A DNA stretch of 35,096 nt from assembly GCA_018062705.1 (NCBI GenBank), contig JAGORQ010000010.1, forward strand, positions 1-35,096. Reading direction: 5' to 3'. The notes below the pieces were generated by a model that was not told the DNA's origin, did no database searches, and saw only the letters and a program-made list of their open reading frames with translations. The translations under genes and the position numbers were made by a program. This stretch comes from Candidatus Shapirobacteria bacterium (lineage in GTDB: Bacteria; Patescibacteriota; Microgenomatia; UBA12405). This document shows positions 1 through 9,681 of this stretch, piece after piece (positions within the stretch are counted from its first letter, which is position 1; the number at the start of each line of letters is the position of its first letter).

Positions 1-2
1 CC

Positions 3-488
3 GTAGTTGCTGGGGGTAATGTCCGACACGACTACTACCAATCTCTAACTACCCCTTTTATATCGATTATTCTCGGTTTTGGTCTTTACTATCTCACCAA
101 TTTTGTTTTTAAATCAAAAATAGTTGGTAGTCTAATTGCCTTGACTATTTTTTGTTCTGCCTTGGCAGTCTCCTGGGGAACAGTAAAAAATTATTATAAA
201 ATTAACCGTGAAGACATTATTTTTTCAGGAAAAATAGTCAATGATATCCTGCCAAAAAACGCCTTGGTGATCGCTCCATTTAATGGCGATACCGCCTTCC
301 TCTACCAAACTAACCGTTCCGGTTGGCCTACCGAAGTTTACAATATCTCCAATCTTCAAAAACAGCACCCCAACAATCCTATCTATCTTCTATCGCTAAA
401 CAACGATCAATATCGTCACGAAATGGAGAAAGAAGGTAAAATAATCTACACTGATAACTCGTTAGAAATTGTTAATCTGACACCATGA
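3..488 (+). CDS. C-terminal part of a GT39/ArnT-like membrane glycosyltransferase (5' end outside window)
   Basis: The reading frame is open from the window edge, so the start lies upstream; the first ATG in frame (141) is internal. The visible part begins with GGNVRHDYYQ, which resembles the H-x-YY region found after transmembrane helices in polyprenyl-phosphate-dependent mannosyl/arabinosyl transferases (GT39/ArnT/PMT). Two hydrophobic segments follow (about residues 19-33 and 41-56 of the visible part), then a soluble tail of about 100 residues. It overlaps the next gene by ATGA, so it is probably the first visible gene of the polysaccharide operon. Family assignment rests on a short C-terminal piece and is moderate. 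Confidence 0.65.
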   Translation, partial: VVAGGNVRHDYYQSLTTPFISIILGFGLYYLTNFVFKSKIVGSLIALTIFCSALAVSWGTVKNYYKINREDIIFSGKIVNDILPKNALVIAPFNGDTAFLYQTNRSGWPTEVYNISNLQKQHPNNPIYLLSLNNDQYRHEMEKEGKIIYTDNSLEIVNLTP

Positions 489-1696
489 CAACCAAACGGA
501 AAATTTTAATGATTACCCCCTACATTCCCCGACTTCATCAGTCTGGTGGTCAAAGACATTCATTTTTTACCATTAAATACCTGTCTCAAACCAACGACAT
601 CACCCTTATCTGCTATAGTCGAAACGAAGACGGATTGGAAGAGTTAAAAAAATATTGCCACAAAGTAATTATTGTTAAGCGTGGTTCAACTTGGAGCCTG
701 CAGAATATACTCCATTGCGGTTTTAGCCTATATCCATTTTTACTCATCAACTACATCAATTCTGACTTTCGCAAAGCAATTGAAACTGAAATAAATACGG
801 GTAGTTACGATTTAATTCACTGTGACTGTTTGTATCCCATGCCCAATATTCCCAAGGTTGATATACCACTCATTATGGTAGACGTCACGATTGAATATGC
901 CATCTACCAACACTATGTCGAGGGACTGACAGGGTGGAAAAAACTTATCGCCCCAATCCTTTGGATTGACGTCCTTAAGCTGAAATATTGGGAAACTAAA
1001 TACTGGAAAGAAACACATACTGTAATGATGTTCAGTCAAGAAGATCGCGATTTTGTGACTAAGTCAACCAATCGTCATGATATTCATGTTTTTGAAGACG
1101 CCGTCGACCCGGAATATTTTAACCAACCAGCCAAGACTGTAAAAACCGACTACCCATCCATACTTTTTGGAATTTCCAACATGAAATGGATGCAAAATAG
1201 AGAATCAGCAGACATAATCTTAAAAGAATATTGGCCAAAAATTAAACAAAAATACCCCACAGCCAAACTTTATATAGTTGGGCGTAATGCCCCAGAATCT
1301 TTTGGAAAGCACAGCTCAACTGATATCATCGTTACCGAAGCCGATACGTCTGGCAATCACGATCCTCAGTACTACTATGAACATTGTTGGCTACTTTTAG
1401 CCCCTATGGGGAGTGGAGGCGGCACCCGAAATAAATTCCTCGAGGGAATGACCTACGGTTTGCCAGTAATTACCAATCCTGAAGGGGGGATGGGTAATAT
1501 AAAAATAAAAAATTACCACCACGCTATTGTCTGTCCCAAAGACGAAATTCTCAAAAATGTTTACAAACTATTTGACGACCATAATTTTCGTCAAAAAATG
1601 GGTCAAGCAGCAAAAAAATTGATCCAAACAAATTACTCTTTCGACCAAAGTGTTGATAAATTAAATCAGATTTATGACCAAATCACCCATACTTAG
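485..1696 (+). CDS. Family 4 (GT-B) glycosyltransferase
   Basis: A 403-residue protein of normal GT4 length, predicted to transfer a sugar from a nucleotide donor to a growing surface glycan at the cytoplasmic membrane face. The N-terminus KILMITPYIPRLHQSGGQRH is the typical first strand and glycine loop of GT-B enzymes. The C-terminal half has the nucleotide-sugar fold, with YIVGRNAP and then GSGGGTRNKFLEGMTYGLPV (about residues 310-330), which replaces the usual E-x7-E pocket. It starts by a 4-base overlap with the preceding gene and overlaps the next by 23 bases, indicating one transcript. Donor and acceptor cannot be read from the sequence. Confidence 0.88.
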   Translation: MTTKRKILMITPYIPRLHQSGGQRHSFFTIKYLSQTNDITLICYSRNEDGLEELKKYCHKVIIVKRGSTWSLQNILHCGFSLYPFLLINYINSDFRKAIETEINTGSYDLIHCDCLYPMPNIPKVDIPLIMVDVTIEYAIYQHYVEGLTGWKKLIAPILWIDVLKLKYWETKYWKETHTVMMFSQEDRDFVTKSTNRHDIHVFEDAVDPEYFNQPAKTVKTDYPSILFGISNMKWMQNRESADIILKEYWPKIKQKYPTAKLYIVGRNAPESFGKHSSTDIIVTEADTSGNHDPQYYYEHCWLLLAPMGSGGGTRNKFLEGMTYGLPVITNPEGGMGNIKIKNYHHAIVCPKDEILKNVYKLFDDHNFRQKMGQAAKKLIQTNYSFDQSVDKLNQIYDQITHT

Positions 1697-2606
1697 TGTT
1701 GTCATCCTCTACTACAATTCTGGCCATTACCTAGAGCAATGTCTAGACACCTTAAATAAGTCGGATTTAAAAAACTATCGAATCGAAACTATTATAGTAA
1801 ATAATGGTGCCACAGATAACATCGTCAAAAATCTCGAAAAAAAATACCCACACCTGCCAAATATAAATCCTAAATTTGTCTATTCACCTACAAACCTTGG
1901 TTTTTCTGGTGGTAATAATTTTGGTCTAAAATTTATCAGCACCAATACTAAATATATCCTTTTTTGTAACGACGATATGGAATTTTTCCCAGATACAATT
2001 TCCCAAATGATTGATTTTATGGAATCCGATAACAATGTTGATGCAGCTACTGGTTATGTTACCTTAGCCAGTACCGGCAAGTTGGCCAACGAAACCCATC
2101 GCGGCTTCCCCACTCCTTGGAACACTTTTTGGCATTTTTTTGGACTAGGAATTCCCAAACTTTTTCCTCAGACAAAACTCTTCCATGGATATCTTGGCGA
2201 CTACAAAGAATATAAAGAAGTTCAACAGCTCGAGTGTTGTCAAGGTTGTTTTTTGATGGTCAAAAAATTGGTTGGTGAGACAATTGGCTGGTGGAGTGAG
2301 AAATATTTTTTCCTCGGTGAAGACCTAGACTTTTGTTACCAACTCAAAAAACATAATTTCAAACTTTTCTTTAATCCATCTGCCAAAATAATTCATTACC
2401 ACGGAGTTAGTTCCGGTCTTCAAAAAACTAAGTCAACCGCCACTCGAGCCTCTAAAGTTCGCTCAGCTCTCGCTTCAACCGCCGCCATGCGCACTTTTTA
2501 TGAGCAAAATTTAATGTCAGACTACCCAGTAGTCTTACACCCTGTAATCAATTTAGGTATCACCCTTCTCCAGGTTTATCGTGTCTTCAAAGCCAAATAT
2601 TTATGA
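1674..2606 (+). CDS. Family 2 (GT-A) glycosyltransferase, rhamnosyltransferase-like
   Basis: A 310-residue inverting GT2 enzyme. The N-terminus LSVVILYYNSGHYLEQCLDT, the NNGATDN loop, NLGFSGGNNFG and the metal-binding region FCNDDMEF (about residue 100) match the WbbL-like group of GT2 proteins. The later GEDLDFCYQLKK (about residue 217) is the usual acceptor-side ED motif. No transmembrane anchor is obvious. It overlaps both neighbours (23 bases upstream, 4 bases downstream), so it is co-translated with the GT4 genes. The sugar transferred is unknown; rhamnose is suggested only by family resemblance. Confidence 0.88.
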   Translation: MTKSPILSVVILYYNSGHYLEQCLDTLNKSDLKNYRIETIIVNNGATDNIVKNLEKKYPHLPNINPKFVYSPTNLGFSGGNNFGLKFISTNTKYILFCNDDMEFFPDTISQMIDFMESDNNVDAATGYVTLASTGKLANETHRGFPTPWNTFWHFFGLGIPKLFPQTKLFHGYLGDYKEYKEVQQLECCQGCFLMVKKLVGETIGWWSEKYFFLGEDLDFCYQLKKHNFKLFFNPSAKIIHYHGVSSGLQKTKSTATRASKVRSALASTAAMRTFYEQNLMSDYPVVLHPVINLGITLLQVYRVFKAKYL

Positions 2607-3709
2607 AAAAACACATTGTCATCGACGCTCGACTATACGGTCCCAAACACACAGGTATTGGTCGTTACACCAAGAATCTTTTGTTGGCGTTGATCAACAC
2701 ACCCGACTTTAAAAAATACAATTTTACCCTTCTGGTGTATCCAGATTTAGTCAATGAAATTGTCGCCGATCTCAAAGACAATTACCGATATGTCCCTACC
2801 CCACTCAAACATTATTCAATAGCTGAACAACTTTTTTTGCCTATCTTAATTACAAAATTAAAACCCGATTTAGTTCATTTTACACACCTAGATAAACCTG
2901 TTTTTTACTTTGGCAAATCAGTTGTTACTGTTCACGATTTAATCCGTCATCTCTCCAAAGGTGGCGCCACCACTACCAAATCACCGCTTCTATATTGGCC
3001 AAAATATTTGGGTTACTTACTAATGACTAGAATAATTTTTTTAACTAGCTCTATAATCGTCCCCAGTAATTATTGGCGCGACTATCTCATCAAAAATTTT
3101 AGGATATTACCAGCAAAAATAACCACCACCTACGAAGCCGTCGACCCATCCTTTTTTCCTATTCTTAAATCATACGTCTTAAATCCTAAATCTTATCTTC
3201 TTTATACCGGTAATCTCTATCCCCACAAAAATATCGACATTGTTCTCAAAGCCCTCAGAAAACTGCCTCAGATAAAATTAAAAATTATTTGCGCCCGATC
3301 AGTTTTTAGTTTACGCATCGACAAGTTAATTTCTAAATACAAAGTTTCCAACCAAGTTGAATTTTTGGGTTATCTGCCTGATGCCGAATTTGCAAAACTA
3401 TATTCCCAAGCCCTGGCTCTAGTTCACCCGTCTTTTATTGAAGGTTTTTCACTAACTGGCTTAGAAGCCATGGCCCTAAATTGTCCGGTTATTGCTTCAA
3501 ATTCCACCTGTTTACCAGAAATTTATCAAGACTCAGTACTTTACTTTAATCCCAACAAATCAACTGAACTTGTTGACCTGATTAGGCTTCTCCAAAAAAG
3601 CCCTCAAATGCGTCAAAAACTTATCATCAAAGGTCAAACCCAAGTCAAAAAATATTCTTGGTCGAAGACCGCTTTTGAAACCATATCTTTTTATACACTC
3701 CAATTATAA
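2603..3709 (+). CDS. Family 4 (GT-B) glycosyltransferase
   Basis: A 368-residue GT4 enzyme. The N-terminus VIDARLYGPKHTGIGRYTKN is the classic opening of mannosyltransferase-like GT4 proteins. The donor domain has YTGNLYPHKNI (about residue 203) and EGFSLTGLEAM (about residue 276), which keeps the E-x7-E motif. Its start overlaps the previous stop by 4 bases. Between the domains, residues LKSYVLNPKSY are encoded by an AT-rich repeat-like stretch (about 3164-3196), similar in character to repeats elsewhere in the window and probably a tolerated loop insertion. With a GDP-mannose synthase gene downstream, mannose is a reasonable but unproven donor. Confidence 0.88.
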   Translation: MKKHIVIDARLYGPKHTGIGRYTKNLLLALINTPDFKKYNFTLLVYPDLVNEIVADLKDNYRYVPTPLKHYSIAEQLFLPILITKLKPDLVHFTHLDKPVFYFGKSVVTVHDLIRHLSKGGATTTKSPLLYWPKYLGYLLMTRIIFLTSSIIVPSNYWRDYLIKNFRILPAKITTTYEAVDPSFFPILKSYVLNPKSYLLYTGNLYPHKNIDIVLKALRKLPQIKLKIICARSVFSLRIDKLISKYKVSNQVEFLGYLPDAEFAKLYSQALALVHPSFIEGFSLTGLEAMALNCPVIASNSTCLPEIYQDSVLYFNPNKSTELVDLIRLLQKSPQMRQKLIIKGQTQVKKYSWSKTAFETISFYTLQL

Positions 3710-3710
3710 A

Positions 3711-4880
3711 GTGATCATAAAAAACTGGTTTTTAATACTTTCAGTTTTTCTTTTTAGCTATATAGCTTTTACTAAAATCCCGCTAATTAAGAGCCTAAAT
3801 TACAATCAGGACGAAATTGACTATACTGGCAATGCCATACTTTGGTCCGAATACAAATTCAATTACAATCAAGGTGTTTGGTCACTTCCTTGGGCGTACG
3901 ATCAACCCCACCTTTACCATTATGTAGTTGGATTTTTTTTTAATCGTGAAAAATTAATTGCCCTAGGTTACAACGACCGCTTTAACGACAACTTGCAATT
4001 TATGGTCAAATGGAATCAAGAATGTCTAGGTAATTTCTACACCAACCAGGAGCCACGTTGCTTAATAATCAGTAAAATCAGAAACATTACATTTATTTTT
4101 TATATACTATGCTTTATTTTTATAGCGCATATTTCCTATAAAATTTTTGGTAAATTAGGAATATTGTGTAGTCTACTACTATTTAATTTCAACCACAACA
4201 TTGATTACAATTTAGTAACCGCTGTGTCCGACAGTCTACTTTTATTATTGATACTGATCTCCATATCACTTTTGCTTACTAGTGGTTCAAATCAATTAGT
4301 CACACAAGCAATTATTTCCGGATTGGCTTTGTCAACAAAAATTAACGGTGGTATTTTACTTGCCGTATTAAACATTTATCTATTTACTCAAAAATCCCTC
4401 CCTAAGTTTAAAATAATATTGCTTATTAATATTATTCCCTGGTTAATTTTTATCATATTAAACCCATACCTTTGGCAAAACACGTTTAACAACTTGTACA
4501 ACATAATTAGTTACCGATTTATTGTTAATTACGAATTCGCTAGTACTAGTCTGCAAAAAGGCCCAAAAAATAATTACATCTTTGACAAAATTTACTACAA
4601 TTCACAAAGAATACTAAGTTTCGATAACCCTTCTAACTTGTCTGCGTTGATTTATTTGGCTTGTCTTGTTTTAACTATTTACACGTTATTTTCCTTAAAT
4701 AATAAACTTTCAATACTTCATCAAAATTCTTTAATGATTTTTACCACTATTCAACTAATAACCTTAAGTTATATTACTGTGCATTGGGGTAGATATTTTA
4801 TCCCCGCCCAGGTCGGACTGTATTTAAATATAATTACGCTTCTTTCAATTTATAAACAGAGATTTCAACTTACTATATGA
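3711..4880 (+). CDS. Multi-pass membrane glycosyltransferase, GT39/ArnT-like
   Basis: About 390 residues with roughly eight to ten hydrophobic segments. It has an early acidic motif after the first helix (NYNQDEIDYTGNAI, the usual place of the catalytic Asp/Asp-Glu of GT39/GT-C enzymes), then a long extracytoplasmic loop with Trp and His residues. Such enzymes use polyprenyl-phosphate sugars outside the membrane. I chose GTG 3711, one base after the upstream stop; an alternative TTG at 3675 overlaps the previous gene by 35 bases and adds 12 residues. The stop overlaps the next gene's ATG by 4 bases. The family call is moderate because GT-C proteins diverge fast. Confidence 0.75.
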   Translation: MIIKNWFLILSVFLFSYIAFTKIPLIKSLNYNQDEIDYTGNAILWSEYKFNYNQGVWSLPWAYDQPHLYHYVVGFFFNREKLIALGYNDRFNDNLQFMVKWNQECLGNFYTNQEPRCLIISKIRNITFIFYILCFIFIAHISYKIFGKLGILCSLLLFNFNHNIDYNLVTAVSDSLLLLLILISISLLLTSGSNQLVTQAIISGLALSTKINGGILLAVLNIYLFTQKSLPKFKIILLINIIPWLIFIILNPYLWQNTFNNLYNIISYRFIVNYEFASTSLQKGPKNNYIFDKIYYNSQRILSFDNPSNLSALIYLACLVLTIYTLFSLNNKLSILHQNSLMIFTTIQLITLSYITVHWGRYFIPAQVGLYLNIITLLSIYKQRFQLTI

Positions 4881-5962
4881 AAGTAGCGATTTTTTATGAT
4901 TGGCTCAACCAATGGGGTGGCGCTGAACGGGTATTGCTCAACATTCTTAAAATCTATCCTAACGCCGATTTATACACCTTAGTTTACGACCCACAAAAAA
5001 CCTCTTGGCTTCCAAAAAAACAAAAAGTATTTACCTCTTTTATAAACTATTTACCCTTCTCAAAACTTAATCCCATTTTTTACACACCGATTTATGACAT
5101 CGCTCTCGAGAAATTTGATTTTTCCGGTTACGATTTAGTTATTTCTGCCACCTCAGTTGAGGGACACTGCCTTCTCACTCCGCCCCAAACGCTCTTCGTC
5201 TGTTTTTTTCACAATATTAACCGTCATCTATACTCGACCCCAAAAAAATATTTTCTTCTCCAACCACTATTAAAAATTTATCGCCATATCGACAAAATTT
5301 ACTCCCGCCGTCCCGATCTAGTGCTCTGCAACTCTAAAACTGTTTCTAATCGTATTCAAAAACATTATCAAATTAATCCAGCCATTATTAATCCCGGCAT
5401 TAATACAGGTTTTTTCTGCCCCTCTAAGCACATAGCACTAAGCACTAAGTACTTTCTAATTGTCTCCCGCCTCGTTCCCCACAAAAAAATCGATCTGGCC
5501 ATCAAAGCTTGTTTGGCCTTAAATCAAAAACTAATTATCGTTGGTACTGGCCGTGATCTTTATCGACTCAAAAAAATATCAAACAATAATCCATTAATTC
5601 AATTTGTTGGTCAAGTTAAAGATTCGACTCTAGTCAATTATTACCAAAATTGCCAAGCGCTTATTTGCCCTCAACTTGAGGATTTTGGCATTACCCCATT
5701 GGAGGCTCAAGCCTGTGGCAAACCGGTTATTGCTTATGGTAGGGGAGGCAACCTCGAAACAATTTCCCAAAAAACAGGGGTCTTTTTTCACCACCAGACA
5801 ACCCTCTCTCTCGTCGACGCTCTAAAAAAATTTAATACCAAAAAATTCAATTCTCAAGATTGTCGCCATCAAGCTGAAAAATTTTCGGAAGCCAGGTTTA
5901 TGCTAAACTTTAAAAAAACAATTGACCAACAATGGGCAAAGCATCAAAACAAATTATATTAA
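4877..5962 (+). CDS. Family 4 (GT-B) glycosyltransferase
   Basis: A 361-residue GT4 protein. The start KVAIFYDWLNQWGGAERVL is typical of mannosyltransferase-like GT4 enzymes, with YFLIVSRLVPHKKIDLAI (about residue 190) opening the donor domain and EDFGITPLEAQACGKPV (about residue 263) holding the E-x7-E catalytic motif. It is co-translationally coupled to its neighbours (4-base overlap upstream, 31-base overlap downstream with manC). Residues SKHIALSTK just before the donor domain are encoded by a short repeat (5425-5455) that recurs in glyS, so this loop looks like a repeat insertion. The acceptor is unknown. Confidence 0.9.
   Translation: MKVAIFYDWLNQWGGAERVLLNILKIYPNADLYTLVYDPQKTSWLPKKQKVFTSFINYLPFSKLNPIFYTPIYDIALEKFDFSGYDLVISATSVEGHCLLTPPQTLFVCFFHNINRHLYSTPKKYFLLQPLLKIYRHIDKIYSRRPDLVLCNSKTVSNRIQKHYQINPAIINPGINTGFFCPSKHIALSTKYFLIVSRLVPHKKIDLAIKACLALNQKLIIVGTGRDLYRLKKISNNNPLIQFVGQVKDSTLVNYYQNCQALICPQLEDFGITPLEAQACGKPVIAYGRGGNLETISQKTGVFFHHQTTLSLVDALKKFNTKKFNSQDCRHQAEKFSEARFMLNFKKTIDQQWAKHQNKLY
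5425..5455 (+). repeat. Short dispersed repeat, coding LSTKY in frame (copy 1)
   Basis: This AT-rich stretch contains ACTAAGCACTAAGTACT (5437-5453), which is repeated exactly at 12187-12203 inside glyS. Internally it is built from CACTAAG/CACATAG units. In both genes it is read in the same frame, giving LSTKY in a linker region. The two proteins are unrelated, so shared ancestry of the protein segment is unlikely and insertion of a short mobile or slippage-derived repeat is the simpler reading. Confidence 0.6.
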
Positions 5963-7005
5963 TTCTTTGCGGTGGCACCGGACCTCGACTTTGGCCACTT
6001 TCCCGAGCATCACACCCCAAACAATTTTTGTCGTTTTTTAATCATCGGAGTTTACTTCAAGACACCCTTAATCGAGCCCAAGGAATTGTTCCACCCAAAC
6101 AAATTTTTCTAATCACCAATCGTCGCTACCTTCAAAAAATAAAATCAACTTGTCATGGGTTGATACCCTCAAACAACATAATAGTCGAACCCGAAAAAAA
6201 GAATACCGCTATGGCAATTATTTACGCCACTAGCATCATCAGCAAAAAATTTCCTCAATGCACCGTTACCTCACTCCCCTCTGACCATTTAATCACCAAC
6301 ATCCCTAAGTTCCGAAATAACCTAAAGAAAGCCCATCAATTAGCCGTTAATTCCAATAAAATTGTATTGATTGGTACCAAAACCAATAACTACAACCCCT
6401 CTTATGGTCATGTGGTCATCAATAAAAACCTAACCGTCGCTCAGTTTGTCGAAAAACCAAGCCTTGATATTTTTAACTCACTTTCCCAAGAAAAACTTTA
6501 TTGGAATAACGGTATGTACACCTTCTCTCCCGAAACACTCGAGTCAGAGTTATTACTTCACCAACCGCTATATTTTAATTTATACAAACAACTTAAACTT
6601 GTTACTAAACCACAAAAAATTGCCTCAAGTATATTTAGCAACTCGGAAAACCTAAGTATCGATGTGGCCATTTCTGAAAAATCGGCTAATCTATTATTGG
6701 TTCCAGCTACTTTTAATTGGTCCGATATTGGGGAATGGAAAACATTATTCGAACAGCTCCCTAAAAAAGAGTTTGGGCATGCCTCAATACCCGACACTAA
6801 TTTTATTTCAATAAATTCCCAGAATTGTCTTGTTAGTGGCTCAAAAAACAAATTGATTGGTTTGGTAAACGTCTCTGATTTAGCTATAATAGACACCAAG
6901 GATGGTTTACTAGTTTGCCACCTATCAAATTCAGATCACGTTCGCGATTTGGTAGCTCAAATTACCGCCAACCCCAAAACCGCCAAATATTTCCTCAAAA
7001 AATGA
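5932..7005 (+). CDS. manC: Mannose-1-phosphate guanylyltransferase
   Basis: It makes GDP-mannose from mannose-1-phosphate and GTP in the cytosol, supplying the neighbouring glycosyltransferases. The pyrophosphorylase signature is CGGTGPRLWPLSRASHPKQF (about residues 13-32; the usual glycine-rich G-x-R-L-W-P motif with a Pro in the loop). It is followed by LPSDHLI (about residue 114), VEKPS, YWNNGMYTFSPE and the NWSDIGEWKTL motif near residue 263. At 357 residues it is the single-domain form and lacks the C-terminal cupin isomerase domain of the bifunctional ManC/AlgA type. It overlaps the previous gene by 31 bases and the next by 4. Confidence 0.92.
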   Translation: MGKASKQIILILCGGTGPRLWPLSRASHPKQFLSFFNHRSLLQDTLNRAQGIVPPKQIFLITNRRYLQKIKSTCHGLIPSNNIIVEPEKKNTAMAIIYATSIISKKFPQCTVTSLPSDHLITNIPKFRNNLKKAHQLAVNSNKIVLIGTKTNNYNPSYGHVVINKNLTVAQFVEKPSLDIFNSLSQEKLYWNNGMYTFSPETLESELLLHQPLYFNLYKQLKLVTKPQKIASSIFSNSENLSIDVAISEKSANLLLVPATFNWSDIGEWKTLFEQLPKKEFGHASIPDTNFISINSQNCLVSGSKNKLIGLVNVSDLAIIDTKDGLLVCHLSNSDHVRDLVAQITANPKTAKYFLKK

Positions 7006-7688
7006 TCAATCACCACACACCTAAAAGATTTCTCCGCCAACGTATCTGGATTTTTACAGTAGCCAAACGAACAATCGATATTGTCTTGGCAATCATTAGC
7101 CTTATAATTTTTTCCCCACTACTGATTGTTGTTGCGCTTATTATTAAATTAACCTCAGAAGGTCCAGTACTTTTAAAACAAAGAAGAGTGGGCAACAATG
7201 GTGAATTTATTATGTACAAGTTTCGATCCATGTATAACGGTTACAAATACAAAAACGATATGGATGCCTTTCTTCGCGACAATTACCCTGAACTGTGGAA
7301 GCAATACATCAGAGATGGCTGGAAACTTCCAATGAATATAGATCCTCGAATTACTCCAATCGGCAAATTTATCAGAACTACGTCAATCGATGAAATGGCC
7401 CAATTTATCAATGTACTTCAAGGAGATATGAGTATAGTTGGACCCAGAGCCTATCGTAAAGAAGAATTGGAAGAATATGAAAAACAATTTCCTAAGTCTA
7501 AAGAAAACATTGACATTATTCGAAGTGCCAAACCAGGAATTACCGGACTCTGGCAAACATCAGGCAGAAACGATATGAATTTTGAACAAAGAGCTGAGCT
7601 TGACGCCAAGTACATAAAAAACCGTTCGCTTCGTCAAGAAATTGGCATTATTCTCAAAACCCCCTTCGCCATGCTGTCCCGCTGGTAA
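7002..7688 (+). CDS. Polyprenyl-phosphate sugar-1-phosphate transferase (priming enzyme)
   Basis: The bacterial sugar transferase family loads the first sugar-1-phosphate onto undecaprenyl phosphate, starting glycan assembly at the membrane. Seen: an N-terminal hydrophobic hairpin (about residues 22-47), then GPVLLKQRRVGNNGEF and YKFRSM. These are followed by DPRITPIGKFIRTTSIDEMA, NVLQGDMSIVGPRAY and KPGITGLWQTSGRND, which are the diagnostic motifs in order. I start at ATG 7002, which overlaps the manC stop as ATGA and gives 228 residues. The longer frame from 6915 would add 29 residues with no conserved content. The short form resembles the WcaJ/PglC catalytic core without extra transmembrane segments. 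Confidence 0.93.
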   Translation: MINHHTPKRFLRQRIWIFTVAKRTIDIVLAIISLIIFSPLLIVVALIIKLTSEGPVLLKQRRVGNNGEFIMYKFRSMYNGYKYKNDMDAFLRDNYPELWKQYIRDGWKLPMNIDPRITPIGKFIRTTSIDEMAQFINVLQGDMSIVGPRAYRKEELEEYEKQFPKSKENIDIIRSAKPGITGLWQTSGRNDMNFEQRAELDAKYIKNRSLRQEIGIILKTPFAMLSRW

Positions 7689-7716
7689 TTTATCACTTTT
7701 TTAGTTAGACTTAAAA

Positions 7717-9681
7717 ATGACCGAAACAATAATCAATTTGACCACGAACCCATCAGTTGATAACCCACCTATTACCCCCCCTCTCAAATCAAATAAAAAA
7801 TCTAAGTTCCTCACATTTTTGATAAATTTCTTATCAATAGTTGTTATCTTAGGCACTATCACCGCAGTTTCTGGTTTTTTCCTAGTTTATTTACCTGCCA
7901 AAAATTTCTCCATTCAAGTTTTAGAACTCAAAAATTCAATTGACCCAATTAAAACCGCCATCAACGACAAAGATCTCAAAGCTCTCAAAGTTCAATTAGA
8001 CAACCTCCGTAGCAAAATTAAATTAGTCGGCAATCGCTATCAATATTTTGCCTTTGCCCAAACACTACCAATTGCCCGAGATTACTACCAAGACGGATTA
8101 ACTTTCCAAAAAATGGCCAACGATGCCCTTGATACTGGTGATATCTTAATTAAAGCTATCGAGCCATATCAGGATTTTCTTGGCTTTAAAGGATCAAGTA
8201 CTGATAGTGGTAAAACCACTGAGGATCGAATCACTTTTTTGACACAATCAATTGAAGGTCTTTTGCCCCACCTCGATTCTATTGAAAAAAAGATAGTAGA
8301 TATTGACACTGCACTCAACACCATAAACATTGATCGATATCCAGAAAATTACAAAGATATTGCAATCCGACAAGAATTTAATAAGGCCAAAGAAACCCTC
8401 GCCGAAGTTCGTAAATTAGTTACCGACGGCAAACCTATTTTGACCAAAACTTCTTGGTTGCTCGGCAAAGACAAGCCTCGCAATTATCTGATTGTATTCC
8501 AAAACGATGGTGAACTTCGACCAAGCGGTGGTTTTTGGACTGCCTACGCCTCAATCAAGATGGATAAAGGTAAGGTGATTCCTGGTGGTGCTTCAAATAT
8601 CTATGATATTGACGACAAACTTGCCAGCACTATTCCCGCCCCTCGAATTATCAAAAGTTACCACATCAACGTACCTTACCTCAATCTTCGCGACAGTAAT
8701 TTATCACCAGATTTTCCAACCGATGCGAAAATTTTCTTGAGCAAATATTATCAAGCCATGGGCCAAAAAGACAAATTCGATGCTGTTATCGCCATCGACA
8801 CACAAGTTTTAATTGACATGGTCAAAACCATGGGTAAATTAGATACCCGTGTCGGCACATTTACTACCGAACCTGATAAACGTTGTGACGGTTGCCCCAA
8901 AATAATTTACGATCTTGAATGGATTTCTGGTCGTCCCCGAAATTATATCGAGAAGAATCGAAAAGATTTTCTAGCCCCACTGATGCATGCACTACTGGCC
9001 AACGCTATGGGTTCTGACAAAACCAAGTTACCAATTTTAGGTGAAGCATTTTTCAGCAATTTGATGGAAAAACACATCATGGTTTTCTTCCCAGACACCG
9101 ACATGCAGACCGCCGCCGAAAAAGCCAATATTGCTGGTAAAATTGTTGCTGTCGACAACAGTACAGATTATTTCCATCTCAATGATGCTAACTTCGCTTC
9201 AGCCAAAAGCAATATCTTTATCCGCCAAAAAATTAAACATGAAATAAATGTTAAAAACACCGTTGTCGAACATAAAGTGACCGTCACCTACACCAACCCC
9301 AGCCCAGGCTCCAACTGTAATTTAGAAAAAGGCGATCTTTGCTTAAATGCACCAACTTACCGCAACTTGTTCCGATTTTACGTCCCCACAGGCTCTAAAC
9401 TAATCAAGATGACCGGCACCGAAGTTGATCCGGTCCAATACGAAGAACTTGATAAACAGGTTTTTGAAGGGTTCTATGGTAACAAATATCCACTTTATGC
9501 CAAAAACAGTCTTAAGACGTCCGTTCAATATACCAGTAGTGTACCAGCCTCCAAAAACTACACCTTATTGCTTCAAAAGCAACCTGGCACCAAACCCATG
9601 GACTACGAAATTTGGGTTAATGGCAAAAAAGACCAATCTTTTGCTTGGTCAACCGACAAAACCATAAAATTAAGTTTTTAA
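7717..9681 (+). CDS. DUF4012 domain protein, membrane anchored
   Basis: A 654-residue protein with a short cytoplasmic N-terminus, one strong transmembrane helix (about residues 30-58) and a large extracytoplasmic part. It matches DUF4012 by FQNDGELRPSGGFWTAYASI (about residues 262-281) in the middle of the domain. The region before it (about 60-240) is helical and charged, and the C-terminal part is beta-rich. DUF4012 proteins occur in Gram-positives and commonly in Microgenomates next to polysaccharide genes; their function is not established. The gene follows the sugar transferase by 28 bases and its stop overlaps the recO start (TAATG). Confidence 0.85.
   Translation: MTETIINLTTNPSVDNPPITPPLKSNKKSKFLTFLINFLSIVVILGTITAVSGFFLVYLPAKNFSIQVLELKNSIDPIKTAINDKDLKALKVQLDNLRSKIKLVGNRYQYFAFAQTLPIARDYYQDGLTFQKMANDALDTGDILIKAIEPYQDFLGFKGSSTDSGKTTEDRITFLTQSIEGLLPHLDSIEKKIVDIDTALNTINIDRYPENYKDIAIRQEFNKAKETLAEVRKLVTDGKPILTKTSWLLGKDKPRNYLIVFQNDGELRPSGGFWTAYASIKMDKGKVIPGGASNIYDIDDKLASTIPAPRIIKSYHINVPYLNLRDSNLSPDFPTDAKIFLSKYYQAMGQKDKFDAVIAIDTQVLIDMVKTMGKLDTRVGTFTTEPDKRCDGCPKIIYDLEWISGRPRNYIEKNRKDFLAPLMHALLANAMGSDKTKLPILGEAFFSNLMEKHIMVFFPDTDMQTAAEKANIAGKIVAVDNSTDYFHLNDANFASAKSNIFIRQKIKHEINVKNTVVEHKVTVTYTNPSPGSNCNLEKGDLCLNAPTYRNLFRFYVPTGSKLIKMTGTEVDPVQYEELDKQVFEGFYGNKYPLYAKNSLKTSVQYTSSVPASKNYTLLLQKQPGTKPMDYEIWVNGKKDQSFAWSTDKTIKLSF

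Noticed and set aside
6558-6899. Minus-strand frame opposite manC
   Set aside because: Shadow of a conserved coding region with no signals of its own.
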